Virus record (IMG/VR): IMGVR_UViG_3300020472_000109
Coordinates: 1-31,201 of that record
Origin: a virus
DNA length: 31,201 nucleotides
Strand: one strand, 5' to 3'
Of this stretch, positions 6,494 through 11,716 are shown piece by piece. Numbering within the stretch: position 1 is the first letter of the stretch; each line of letters opens with the position of its first letter. The position numbers and the translations under genes were made by a program. A model generated the notes under the pieces. It was not told where the DNA came from. It did not search any database and saw only the letters and a list, made by a program, of their open reading frames with translations.

Positions 6494-6720
6494 TCAATCA
6501 ACCCATCATGAAAGAATTAAGGTTCGCAGGAGACATGTTCGATTTAGATGTGAGAGAGGGTTTGAAGGATAATAATTTGGATAGCTTGCGTCGAAGTTTT
6601 CGACGAGACAAGTTGATGCCGTCTTTGTATAAGACGTTTAACGAAATGTCTCCTGAAAATAGCGAACCAGAATATACCATGTCAGGTAGTTATCAGCCCG
6701 AAGTGGCTTATGGTTTGTAG
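6490..6720 (+). CDS. Small hypothetical protein (76 aa), paired with 5927 gene
   Basis: The start codon overlaps the stop of the glycine-zipper gene (ATGATC junction), which implies translational coupling. The product is polar and charged (FDLDVREGLKDNNLDSLRRS), has no membrane segment, and ends in VAYGL, a short aromatic/hydrophobic ending similar to several late proteins. It is convergent with the gene at 6724, only 3 bases away. The function is unknown. A minus-strand frame over the same bases is judged a shadow. Confidence 0.6.
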   Translation: MINQPIMKELRFAGDMFDLDVREGLKDNNLDSLRRSFRRDKLMPSLYKTFNEMSPENSEPEYTMSGSYQPEVAYGL

Positions 6721-6723
6721 TTA

Positions 6724-7128
6724 CTACTTAGCTTTCTTAAAGAAGGTTCCGTCGATAGCTTGATAGCGACCACCTTTGGTCTTGCCGACCCAGTAGTCTT
6801 CCTTTCTAAAGCTATACAGGAACTCGATAAATTTCATAAATGGTCGGTTCTGTTTCTGCTTAGCCCATTTCTCGTAGCTAGCGGCTGTCTTCTTAATGAA
6901 GAAGAGAAAACGGACGACAGAAGGGAGCAGTCTATGACATAACTCTTTAGTGAAGCGACCCATGAAATAACAGACAAATAAAGCTTGGGTTGAAACTTGC
7001 AAGAAAGATTCCTTGAAGTTTTCATACCTAGTATTAGTGTCATAGTAAGAAGGATCGTAGTCAACCAATTCACCAGGCTGATCTTGAAATTCTTTGACTG
7101 TCATGGTTGTATCTAATGAATAGGACAT
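6724..7128 (-). CDS. Hypothetical protein with hydrophobic segment (134 aa)
   Basis: This 134-residue protein has an acidic tyrosine-rich N-terminal part (PGELVDYDPSYYDTNTRYEN), a hydrophobic central stretch (QVSTQALFVCYFMGRFTKEL, then LLPSVVRFLFFIKK) that may be membrane-associated, and a basic aromatic C-terminus (YWVGKTKGGRYQAIDGTFFK). No family is recognised. The start element and an upstream terminator lie just before it, so it is a stand-alone cassette. Confidence 0.62.
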   Translation of the reverse strand: MSYSLDTTMTVKEFQDQPGELVDYDPSYYDTNTRYENFKESFLQVSTQALFVCYFMGRFTKELCHRLLPSVVRFLFFIKKTAASYEKWAKQKQNRPFMKFIEFLYSFRKEDYWVGKTKGGRYQAIDGTFFKKAK

Positions 7129-7146
7129 GTGTGTAAAAACGAAGGA

Positions 7147-7168
7147 CGCACTATTGGATTAGTGCAAT
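7147..7168 (-). promoter_or_regulatory. Minus-strand start element with perfect 7-bp arms
   Basis: On the minus strand it reads ATTGCACTAATCCAATAGTG then CG. Arms TGCACTA/TAGTGCG give a near-perfect inverted repeat. It follows the terminator at 7175-7194 directly and lies 18 bases before the ATG at 7128. Confidence 0.62.
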
Positions 7169-7174
7169 AAAAAA

Positions 7175-7194
7175 GCCCCACCCGAAGGTGGAGC
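7175..7194 (-). terminator. Intrinsic terminator (minus strand)
   Basis: The hairpin CCACC-CGAA-GGTGG (7178-7191), with GC flanks, is followed on the minus strand by six T. It ends the two-gene unit 7715-7202. Confidence 0.85.
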
Positions 7195-7201
7195 TGATTA
7201 C

Positions 7202-7378
7202 CTATATATGGGACTCGTTTAGAGTGTCGTCTTCCATTAGACAGCTTGCGGCATAGCCTTCTCTATCTGGAATCTCATCCTCCTCATACAGACTGGTAGT
7301 TAGGTGGGTACCTATCATTTGAGTCTTATGAGGGTTGATCTTCTTAGGAAGACCTTCAAGTCCACGTTTGTCACTCAT
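7202..7378 (-). CDS. Small acidic hypothetical protein (58 aa)
   Basis: The frame starts at the ATG at 7378, which overlaps the last bases of the 114-aa gene, and runs 58 codons to TAG at 7202, a few bases before the terminator. The product starts MSDKRGLEGLPKKINPHKTQ and is acidic in its second half (YEEDEIPDREGYAASCLMED). There is no membrane segment. The overlap, the terminator just after the stop, and the absence of any other gene in this gap support it. No family is recognised. Confidence 0.55.
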   Translation of the reverse strand: MSDKRGLEGLPKKINPHKTQMIGTHLTTSLYEEDEIPDREGYAASCLMEDDTLNESHI

Positions 7379-7715
7379 GATCGTTGTCCTCTTTTAGTGA
7401 TGAGTACTCAAGTTCCTTCTCTTTACGCTTAAGCCTCTCCTCTAGTAGAGCATTAGCTTGAGCGTCGTTGTCCAGATAATCTTTGAGTTTCTTATCAGCT
7501 TCGACTGCACGTTTGTTAGCTTTCAATCTGTCCTCATCCGCATGTCGCAGATGAAATCCAATACCGTTGACTAGATCTCGATGAATCTTGTCTAACTTTG
7601 TGGAATTAGAGAGATGTAAAACATGTATCAGTTCTAAAGCTTCTTCTGAGGTTAGACCACCGATAAAGATGTCTGAAGTAAACATCTTTGGTTCTGGCTG
7701 ATCAGGGTAATCCAT
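7371..7715 (-). CDS. Hypothetical helical protein (114 aa)
   Basis: This is a 114-residue, charged, largely helical protein. After an N-terminal hydrophobic turn (SDIFIGGLTSEEALELIHVL) it has a coiled-coil-like C-terminal half (RLKANKRAVEADKKLKDYLD, ALLEERLKRKEKELEYS). It begins right at the start element (ATG directly after it) and is followed by the overlapping 58-aa gene. The function is unknown. Confidence 0.62.
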   Translation of the reverse strand: MDYPDQPEPKMFTSDIFIGGLTSEEALELIHVLHLSNSTKLDKIHRDLVNGIGFHLRHADEDRLKANKRAVEADKKLKDYLDNDAQANALLEERLKRKEKELEYSSLKEDNDHE

Positions 7716-7736
7716 GGAATATTGAATTAGGACAGT
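7716..7736 (-). promoter_or_regulatory. Minus-strand start element abutting ATG
   Basis: On the minus strand it reads ACTGTCCTAATTCAATATTC then C, directly followed by the ATG at 7715. If transcription starts inside or after the element, the mRNA would be leaderless or nearly so. Confidence 0.58.
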
Positions 7737-7740
7737 AAAA

Positions 7741-7768
7741 AGCCCACCCAGTCGAAACCAGATGGGCT
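7741..7768 (-). terminator. Intrinsic terminator (minus strand)
   Basis: Arms AGCCCA (7741-7746) and TGGGCT (7763-7768) are followed on the minus strand by five T. It lies 8 bases after the stop of the 148-aa gene. Confidence 0.8.
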
Positions 7769-7775
7769 GATGATA

Positions 7776-8222
7776 CTACTTAGTAGCTGATGAGCGAGTC
7801 TCATCGTTAAGAACTTCATAGCTCTTAACTCTTAGTTGCTTGCGGGTGCACTTAAGATAACCGCCAGTTAACTCAGGGTTGGCAGCAGGTACCCAGAAAC
7901 CTTTTAAGGCAACTTTGACCCACTTACCTTCACCTGTATGCTTGGTTTGTAAAGCAAGTAACTCAGTGGCTAGCTTCACACCATTGTCACTGGCAATAAA
8001 GTTATCACCAGGTAGATCAATAGATGTAGGCATGCCATTGAATGTATCTTTACATCCGATGCTAAGGAATCCTCTAACCTGATACTTGGCATCAGGACCT
8101 TGACCAATAAACTCTTGAGTTCCTCTTAATATGCCAACGATCTTGACATCATCGTCATATTTAGCGGCTGTTGTAGCAGCTTTGGTGGTTGCTTTTGGAG
8201 CCTTAGTAGCAGAAGCAGTCAT
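7776..8222 (-). CDS. Hypothetical protein with Ala/Thr/Lys-rich N-terminus (148 aa)
   Basis: I choose the ATG at 8222 (MTASATKAPKATTKAATTAA) because the longer frame would begin with a GTG inside the start element. After a 22-residue Ala/Thr/Lys tail, the body looks beta-rich: DVKIVGILRGTQEFIGQGPD, YQVRGFLSIGC, KWVKVALKGFWVPA, RKQLRVKSYEVL. The alternation and length would fit a small OB-like fold, but I cannot demonstrate it. A basic tail on a beta-rich body suggests nucleic-acid binding as an inference only. It is a single-gene cassette between two terminators. Confidence 0.62.
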   Translation of the reverse strand: MTASATKAPKATTKAATTAAKYDDDVKIVGILRGTQEFIGQGPDAKYQVRGFLSIGCKDTFNGMPTSIDLPGDNFIASDNGVKLATELLALQTKHTGEGKWVKVALKGFWVPAANPELTGGYLKCTRKQLRVKSYEVLNDETRSSATK

Positions 8223-8245
8223 GAATAGAGTAAGTAAACAACAAA

Positions 8246-8269
8246 AATGCACTATTGGATTAGTGCAAT
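8246..8269 (-). promoter_or_regulatory. Minus-strand start element with perfect inverted repeat
   Basis: On the minus strand it reads TATTGCACTAATCCAATAGT then GCATT. Arms TGCACTA and TAGTGCA are a perfect 7-bp inverted repeat. It lies directly after the terminator at 8276-8293 and 23 bases before the ATG at 8222. Confidence 0.62.
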
Positions 8270-8275
8270 AAAAAA

Positions 8276-8293
8276 CCCCACCTTGCGGCGGGG
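8276..8293 (-). terminator. Intrinsic terminator (minus strand)
   Basis: CCCCACC-TTGC-GGCGGGG forms a 7-bp stem with one mismatch. On the minus strand six T follow. It lies 6 bases past the end of the SLOG-like gene. Confidence 0.85.
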
Positions 8294-8299
8294 AAAGAT

Positions 8300-8842
8300 T
8301 TATAGGAGATTTAAATATTGAAGGATACTTTCAAGCATGGCATCATCGCCAAGGTTCTTGATAGGGATCTTCATTCTTTGTGCAATCCTCAAGGCTTGAC
8401 CGGTTCCTCCTTCTACCATCCCTCCAGGGGTATAAGCAATAACCATAGCGGAGGGGGAACTAAGATCAGGACCTAGAACTTGCATAGCATTTCTGGCCAT
8501 CAAATGTTTAGCCCCCGGCTTCAGCCCATGTGGCTTGGGATGGAATTCTTCGACTGAAGCTCGTGCTTTGGGAGAAGCTGGCAAGGATTGATAATTAATG
8601 AACTGTGGTTGGGATTTAGAAACAACGCGGTTGTTAAAGCCTGACCAAGGTAGGAATATTTGGGACGTAGCCGGTTGTCTCACGCCGACCTCGAAGGCCG
8701 TATCGGCACCTTCTGCACCGCCCGACCTAAGACGTAGACCCTGACCCTCTAATCTCTGCGCCAAAAGGCTCATGATTTCGAGGATATGATCAGGAGTTGA
8801 TCTAGAACCTATACCTGCGTAATAACGTGTCATAATCTTCAT
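8300..8842 (-). CDS. SLOG/DprA-like Rossmann-fold protein (180 aa)
   Basis: From the ATG at 8842 the product reads MKIMTRYYAGIGSRSTPDHI. It has the hallmarks of the SLOG superfamily (DprA, LOG and YpsA relatives): an N-terminal Y-x-G-I-G-S-R strand-turn, LRLRSGGAEGADTAFEVG (nucleotide-binding glycine-rich loop, about residues 34-51), FLPWSGFNNR, ARNAMQVLG, and a C-terminal SAMVIAYTPGGMVEGGTGQA followed by LRIAQRMKIPIKNL. Such domains bind nucleotides or nucleic acids; DprA loads RecA, and others sense NAD-derived or related molecules. The exact role in this phage is unknown. A longer frame to 8962 runs backward through the start element and is not believed. It is a single-gene cassette. Confidence 0.8.
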   Translation of the reverse strand: MKIMTRYYAGIGSRSTPDHILEIMSLLAQRLEGQGLRLRSGGAEGADTAFEVGVRQPATSQIFLPWSGFNNRVVSKSQPQFINYQSLPASPKARASVEEFHPKPHGLKPGAKHLMARNAMQVLGPDLSSPSAMVIAYTPGGMVEGGTGQALRIAQRMKIPIKNLGDDAMLESILQYLNLL

Positions 8843-8850
8843 TCTAAATA

Positions 8851-8875
8851 AAATGCAGCATTGAAATACTGCAAG
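8851..8875 (-). promoter_or_regulatory. Minus-strand start element upstream of SLOG gene
   Basis: On the minus strand it reads CTTGCAGTATTTCAATGCTG then CATTT. It lies 8 bases before the ATG at 8842. A GC-rich stretch with a T run precedes it, but there is no clean hairpin. Confidence 0.6.
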
Positions 8876-8942
8876 AAAAAGCCGACCGACCTGCAAGACA
8901 GACCGACCGGAAGCGTAGTTAAAGCGGTTAGTACTGATGTAC

Positions 8943-9095
8943 TTACATAGACAGACAAGCAATATCTAGGACATGCTTGGGATTACTTGGGTGAAGAATA
9001 ACTTCAAGGAGAAAGGCTTCGCTTTCAGCATCTTCTTCACTCTTATGGAAGCTAGAAAACTTCCCATCCAAGATGACCACCCAGAGACTTTCCAT
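8943..9095 (-). CDS. Small hypothetical protein (50 aa)
   Basis: This minus frame starts at the ATG at 9095, one base after the start element, and ends with TAA at 8943. The product begins MESLWVVILDGKFSSFHKSE and continues with an acidic helix (EDAESEAFLLEVILHPSNPK). It fills the gap between the SLOG cassette and the next terminator exactly as a cassette gene should. A plus-strand frame of 76 codons over the same bases is considered the shadow. The function is unknown. Confidence 0.58.
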   Translation of the reverse strand: MESLWVVILDGKFSSFHKSEEDAESEAFLLEVILHPSNPKHVLDIACLSM

Positions 9096-9096
9096 G

Positions 9097-9119
9097 AATG
9101 CATAATTGAATTACTGCAA
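9097..9119 (-). promoter_or_regulatory. Minus-strand start element of 50-aa gene
   Basis: On the minus strand it reads TTGCAGTAATTCAATTATGC then ATT. It directly follows a terminator and ends one base before the ATG at 9095. Confidence 0.62.
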
Positions 9120-9126
9120 GAAAAAA

Positions 9127-9154
9127 CCCCCACCCAGACAAAATCTGAGCAGGG
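9127..9154 (-). terminator. Intrinsic terminator (minus strand)
   Basis: Outer arms CCCC/GGGG and inner CAGA/TCTG form a bulged hairpin, followed by six T on the minus strand. It ends the unit of the 68-aa membrane protein. Confidence 0.75.
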
Positions 9155-9162
9155 GATATGGG

Positions 9163-9369
9163 TTACTTACCAGTGTAATAACCATTCTCTCCGCAGAATT
9201 TAATCAAGGCAGCTTGATCTACTCTTGGCTGACCACTCAAGTATTCAACGCCAGAGCATTGAACTTGGGTAGAGGCTGTTAAACCAGTAACCAACTGGGT
9301 AACAAGCATTATTCCTCCAAGAGTAAAAGAAAAGACACAGAGAGGATAGAGAAACGCAGGAGTTTTCAT
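9163..9369 (-). CDS. Small membrane or exported protein (68 aa)
   Basis: The preferred start is the ATG at 9369 (MKTPAFLYPLCVFSFTLGGI). An alternative ATG three codons upstream lies inside the start element. Residues about 5-28 form one hydrophobic segment (FLYPLCVFSFTLGGIMLVTQ) preceded by one lysine, compatible with a transmembrane helix or signal peptide. The rest is short and polar, with two cysteines (VQCSGVEYLSG, LIKFCGENGYY) that could pair outside the cytoplasm. The function is unknown; small membrane proteins of this type are common in cyanophage accessory regions. Confidence 0.62.
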   Translation of the reverse strand: MKTPAFLYPLCVFSFTLGGIMLVTQLVTGLTASTQVQCSGVEYLSGQPRVDQAALIKFCGENGYYTGK

Positions 9370-9370
9370 G

Positions 9371-9395
9371 AAATGCATTATTGAATTAGAACAAT
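9371..9395 (-). promoter_or_regulatory. Minus-strand start element abutting ATG
   Basis: On the minus strand it reads ATTGTTCTAATTCAATAATG then CATTT, one base before the ATG at 9369. The element itself contains an in-frame ATG (ATGCAT). Confidence 0.62.
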
Positions 9396-9400
9396 AAAAA

Positions 9401-9432
9401 TCCCCCGATCATAAGGCTGACCAGGGGATCGG
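9401..9432 (-). terminator. Intrinsic terminator (minus strand)
   Basis: Two alternative stems, TCCCC/GGGGA and CCGATC/GATCGG, precede a five-T run on the minus strand. It lies 8 bases after the stop of the 72-aa gene. Confidence 0.65.
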
Positions 9433-9439
9433 AGGTTTC

Positions 9440-9658
9440 CTACGCCGTAGCAAACACTCGAGCTTTAGAAAGAGACTTCTTAGCTTTAAAGTGAGCGCGA
9501 GCGGTAGCGACGTCGCGAACGCAGCATTGACCATAGATCTTATTACGAGGCTTATCACTTAAAGGAAGGTAATGAATCCTCGCTAGATCTCTGGCTTGAC
9601 AGATTTCATACACTATCTCTACAGTTGGGAACTTAATAGTGTGTGTAGTGAAATTCAT
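9440..9658 (-). CDS. Small basic hypothetical protein (72 aa)
   Basis: Starting at the ATG at 9658 (MNFTTHTIKFPTVEIVYEIC), this 72-residue protein is basic, especially toward the C-terminus (ATARAHFKAKKSLSKARVFA), and has three cysteines, two adjacent (GQCCVRDV). There is no membrane segment. It is the first minus gene left of the central non-coding region. The ATG follows the start element directly. No family is recognised. Confidence 0.6.
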   Translation of the reverse strand: MNFTTHTIKFPTVEIVYEICQARDLARIHYLPLSDKPRNKIYGQCCVRDVATARAHFKAKKSLSKARVFATA

Positions 9659-9659
9659 G

Positions 9660-9684
9660 AAATGCATTATTGAATTAGTACATT
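9660..9684 (-). promoter_or_regulatory. Minus-strand start element at edge of central region
   Basis: On the minus strand it reads AATGTACTAATTCAATAATG then CATTT. It lies one base before the ATG at 9658 and has no terminator behind it. Confidence 0.62.
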
Positions 9685-9801
9685 AACATCGCACTAACAT
9701 AACTTGTTGCATTGACTACTGAAAGTAGCTATATTTGTCTCCTAATAACGTTATAAGTAGGCGATCCTGTTACATATCAACTAAGGGACCTAAGATGCGA
9801 G

Positions 9802-9928
9802 CACTAAGCGAACGTTAGTGAGCGCAAGGGTGAGGTTAAAAGAAGCGAACAAAGTGAGCGTCGAGCTCGTTTACAAAGTAAACATGAGCGAGTCGATATT
9901 AACGAGTGAGCGAAGCGAACGAGAGTGA
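9802..9928. repeat. Iteron-like GCGAAC...AGTGAGCG repeats
   Basis: Copies: GCGAACGTTAGTGAGCG (9808-9824), GCGAACAAAGTGAGCG (9845-9860) and a partial GCGAACGAGAGTGA (9915-9928). The starts are 37 and 70 bases apart, close to one and two units of ~35. The first copy also forms CACTAA/TTAGTG arms (9802-9820). Single GAGCG or GCGAG words continue to about 10140. Confidence 0.6.
9861..9896. other. Extended stem-loop
   Basis: Nested arms TCGA, GCTC and GTTTAC surround an AAA loop and are matched by GTAAAC, GAGC and TCGA on the other side, with small bulges. No T run follows, so a terminator is unlikely. It lies directly after the second repeat copy. Confidence 0.6.
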
Positions 9929-10140
9929 AAGAGCAACAGTAACGAGAGATAGCCTAGCTTGTCATTAGATCTGGTCCCCGAGAGAGAGCGAAGAGGAGAG
10001 GCGTGGGAAACGCGCTATGTATGCGTCAGTGTGTGGGATAGCTGTTGCTAACTCAGGATCGCATGGGAATCAATAGTAGTAACTAAAGTTAACTATGGAT
10101 AACACCCTTGAAGCGAGCGGCTATGAAGAGCGAGCGCATA

Positions 10141-10155
10141 CTTTTGTGACAAAAG
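10141..10155. promoter_or_regulatory. Perfect palindrome, possible operator
   Basis: CTTTTGT-G-ACAAAAG is a perfect 15-base inverted repeat with 7-base arms, the shape of a dimeric regulator site. No regulator can be matched to it from the sequence. Confidence 0.45.
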
Positions 10156-10444
10156 AAAAGAACGCGGCGCAATATTCGTTCTATTAATTAACAAATAACT
10201 AACATCACTCTTCTGCGCACTAACATACGCGTCAACATATCGATCGCGTTGCTTCTCTTATGTGTATCTTTTTTTTGTCTGAGCGGGACCAGACCTAGCG
10301 GCGGGTGTTTAATGTATAACGCGCTGAGCAGAATTTTTCGCAATTCTCCCGCGAGGCCCATCGATAGGGAATAAAACGCTTCATCGTGAAAGCACGCTTG
10401 CTATTTCGCGGCATAATGAAATAACAAAAGCTTTCGCCCTATAG

Positions 10445-11089
10445 ATGGATAAGGAGTCTCTTAAAAAATATCGTTTTTTTCAGGACGTCGAGTCGTTCTC
10501 TGCTAGAAAAACACCTTTGTATTTGACTTACGACTTTCCTGAATATGAACGTGTCAATAAAAATTTAAAAAAATTCATTATTTACAATTTGCATAATGAC
10601 GTCCTAGGTGAGGCAAAGAGAACCGCATTTAATCTTCATCGCTTAAATAATCAGCTACACCCTGCTGTTAGACAAATTTTGCAGTTTTTACATGACAATC
10701 TGCAAGATGTCGCCGTGCAATTTGCTATAGGAGAAGATAGCAACACAACTATGGAAAGAAGAAAAAATGATTTGAATTGGAATTGGCAAGATATAGGATT
10801 AGCTGAATGTTGGGGTATTTATTACGACAAAGGCCAAGGAGTTATTACCCATAATCATTTCCCTTTTACCCTTAGTTTTTGTTATTGCGTTAGTGCTCCT
10901 GAAGGGTCGGCCCCTTTAATACTTAATGACTATGAAGGTAAAGATGTAAAGCTATATCCAAAGGAAGGTCGATTAACAATATTCCTAGCATCTACTTGGC
11001 ATCGAGTTTGTCCTAATGATCAAAAAGCGGATGGCAGATGTTCCTTAGTAGGTAATTATGTATACGCACCAAGATTCATACAAGCGTAA
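10445..11089 (+). CDS. 2-oxoglutarate/Fe(II) oxygenase-like protein (214 aa)
   Basis: The C-terminal half shows the phage 2OG-Fe(II) oxygenase pattern. ECWGIYYDKGQGVITHNHFP places His136 and His138 as candidate metal ligands, LSFCYCVSAPEGSAPLIL forms the next strands, and RLTIFLASTWHRVCPN gives the distal His186. Arg198 in DGRCSLVGNY is the expected 2-oxoglutarate salt-bridge residue. Such enzymes hydroxylate or otherwise oxidise a substrate using O2 and 2-oxoglutarate; the substrate is unknown. The usual HxD is replaced by HxH, as in the other two copies in this window. It is the first plus-strand gene right of the central region and is AT-rich. No clear Shine-Dalgarno is seen. Confidence 0.75.
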   Translation: MDKESLKKYRFFQDVESFSARKTPLYLTYDFPEYERVNKNLKKFIIYNLHNDVLGEAKRTAFNLHRLNNQLHPAVRQILQFLHDNLQDVAVQFAIGEDSNTTMERRKNDLNWNWQDIGLAECWGIYYDKGQGVITHNHFPFTLSFCYCVSAPEGSAPLILNDYEGKDVKLYPKEGRLTIFLASTWHRVCPNDQKADGRCSLVGNYVYAPRFIQA

Positions 11090-11125
11090 AGAATGTAGAC
11101 TACTTCTATATATGTCAATTAAATT

Positions 11126-11674
11126 GTGACGTTCAATCTAGGGGAAGCACAAGGTACTGGAGCATCTTTCGATAATATGAAAGATTTTTATGAGTTCGGT
11201 GTAATACCAGAAGGTATGCGCTTTGCCATGAATGCTGAGACTAGTAATCCAGCAGTTAACAGAATAAAAGACTTCATATTAAGCGGCAAAGTCAATGAGG
11301 GTGCGACGATTGATAGAAACACTGGTGCTTTAACACTGCATCCTGGAAATAGTAAATTTAACGCTGTTTTATCTCCCGGTTTATTTGGCAGCGGCCCAAG
11401 TGTTGAAGTTAATTATGATTCGAATCGCGGTTTAGAGACTATGCCTCAAGGTTCCACTGCTGAAGATGCTATTTCACAAGCGTTAATGGAGTATGAATTG
11501 CGGGAAAAAGCAGACATCATAAATAAATTAAATGCAGGAAATGCCGTAGAACTAGGATTACAAGCTTTTGCATCTCCTAATAGTCCTGTTCCAGTAAATC
11601 CTAAAGATATTCCTACAGAGCCTAGTAGTCCTTACCTTCCAGGCAAATCACCTTACAAAGGACTCTTCGTATAA
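11126..11674 (+). CDS. Hypothetical protein, putative virion component (182 aa)
   Basis: The frame begins with GTG at 11126 (TFNLGEAQGTGASFDN). A downstream ATG (MKDFYEFGVIPEGM) is a possible alternative. The middle reads like a small beta-rich domain (GALTLHPGNSKFNAVLSPGL), followed by an Ala-rich helix and a Pro/Ser-rich tail that ends KGLFV. The short Phe-Val ending is shared with the products at 15093 and 19129. No family is recognised. Position in the plus block suggests a late gene. Confidence 0.6.
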   Translation: MTFNLGEAQGTGASFDNMKDFYEFGVIPEGMRFAMNAETSNPAVNRIKDFILSGKVNEGATIDRNTGALTLHPGNSKFNAVLSPGLFGSGPSVEVNYDSNRGLETMPQGSTAEDAISQALMEYELREKADIINKLNAGNAVELGLQAFASPNSPVPVNPKDIPTEPSSPYLPGKSPYKGLFV

Positions 11675-11676
11675 TT

Positions 11677-11692
11677 AAGTCTTAGTAGACTT
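11677..11692 (+). other. Perfect stem-loop after 182-aa gene
   Basis: AAGTCT-TAGT-AGACTT is a perfect 6-bp stem with a four-base loop, 3 bases after the stop. No T run follows, so it may be an RNA processing or stability element rather than a terminator. Confidence 0.4.
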
Positions 11693-11716
11693 GTAATACA
11701 GATATAAATCGTATAA

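Larger units (their letters stand above)
9685..10444. other. Central non-coding region between minus and plus blocks
   Basis: About 760 bases carry no convincing reading frame on either strand. The stretch contains repeated GCGAAC and GTGAGCG words (9808-9928), a strong stem-loop (9861-9896), smaller hairpins (CTACT-gaa-AGTAG at 9716-9728, ATAACGTTAT at 9745-9754), a perfect 15-base palindrome (10141-10155), a DnaA-box-like TTATCCATA on the minus strand (10094-10102), and an exact direct repeat GCACTAACATA (9691-9701 and 10217-10227). It is richer in GC words than its surroundings. Transcription diverges from here, so it must hold promoters. An origin, packaging site or structured RNA is possible. 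Confidence 0.55.

Noticed and set aside
8881-8911. Terminator hairpin after the 50-aa gene
   Set aside because: The GACCGACC words are direct repeats, not inverted, and no stable stem forms although a T run follows on the minus strand. Termination there is possible but cannot be shown.
8843-8962. N-terminal extension of the SLOG gene to 8962
   Set aside because: The extension crosses the start element and the GC-rich end of the previous cassette and gives a Cys/Leu-rich sequence unlike the family; the SLOG fold starts at MTRYYAGIGS.
8973-9203. Plus-strand frame of 76 codons
   Set aside because: It is antisense to the 50-aa cassette gene and runs through its element and terminator.
9802-10140. 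CRISPR array
   Set aside because: Repeats are short, degenerate and unevenly spaced, with no unique spacers of constant length and no cas gene.
9969-10296. Distant inverted repeat TCTGGTCCC / GGGACCAGA
   Set aside because: Nine matching bases over a distance of about 310 could arise by chance and no supporting structure was found; I do not interpret it as insertion-element ends.
9685-10444. tRNA gene in the central region
   Set aside because: I looked for cloverleaf arms around the hairpins near 9990-10020 (GCGT/ACGC) but found no T-loop GTTCRA-type sequence or matching acceptor stem.
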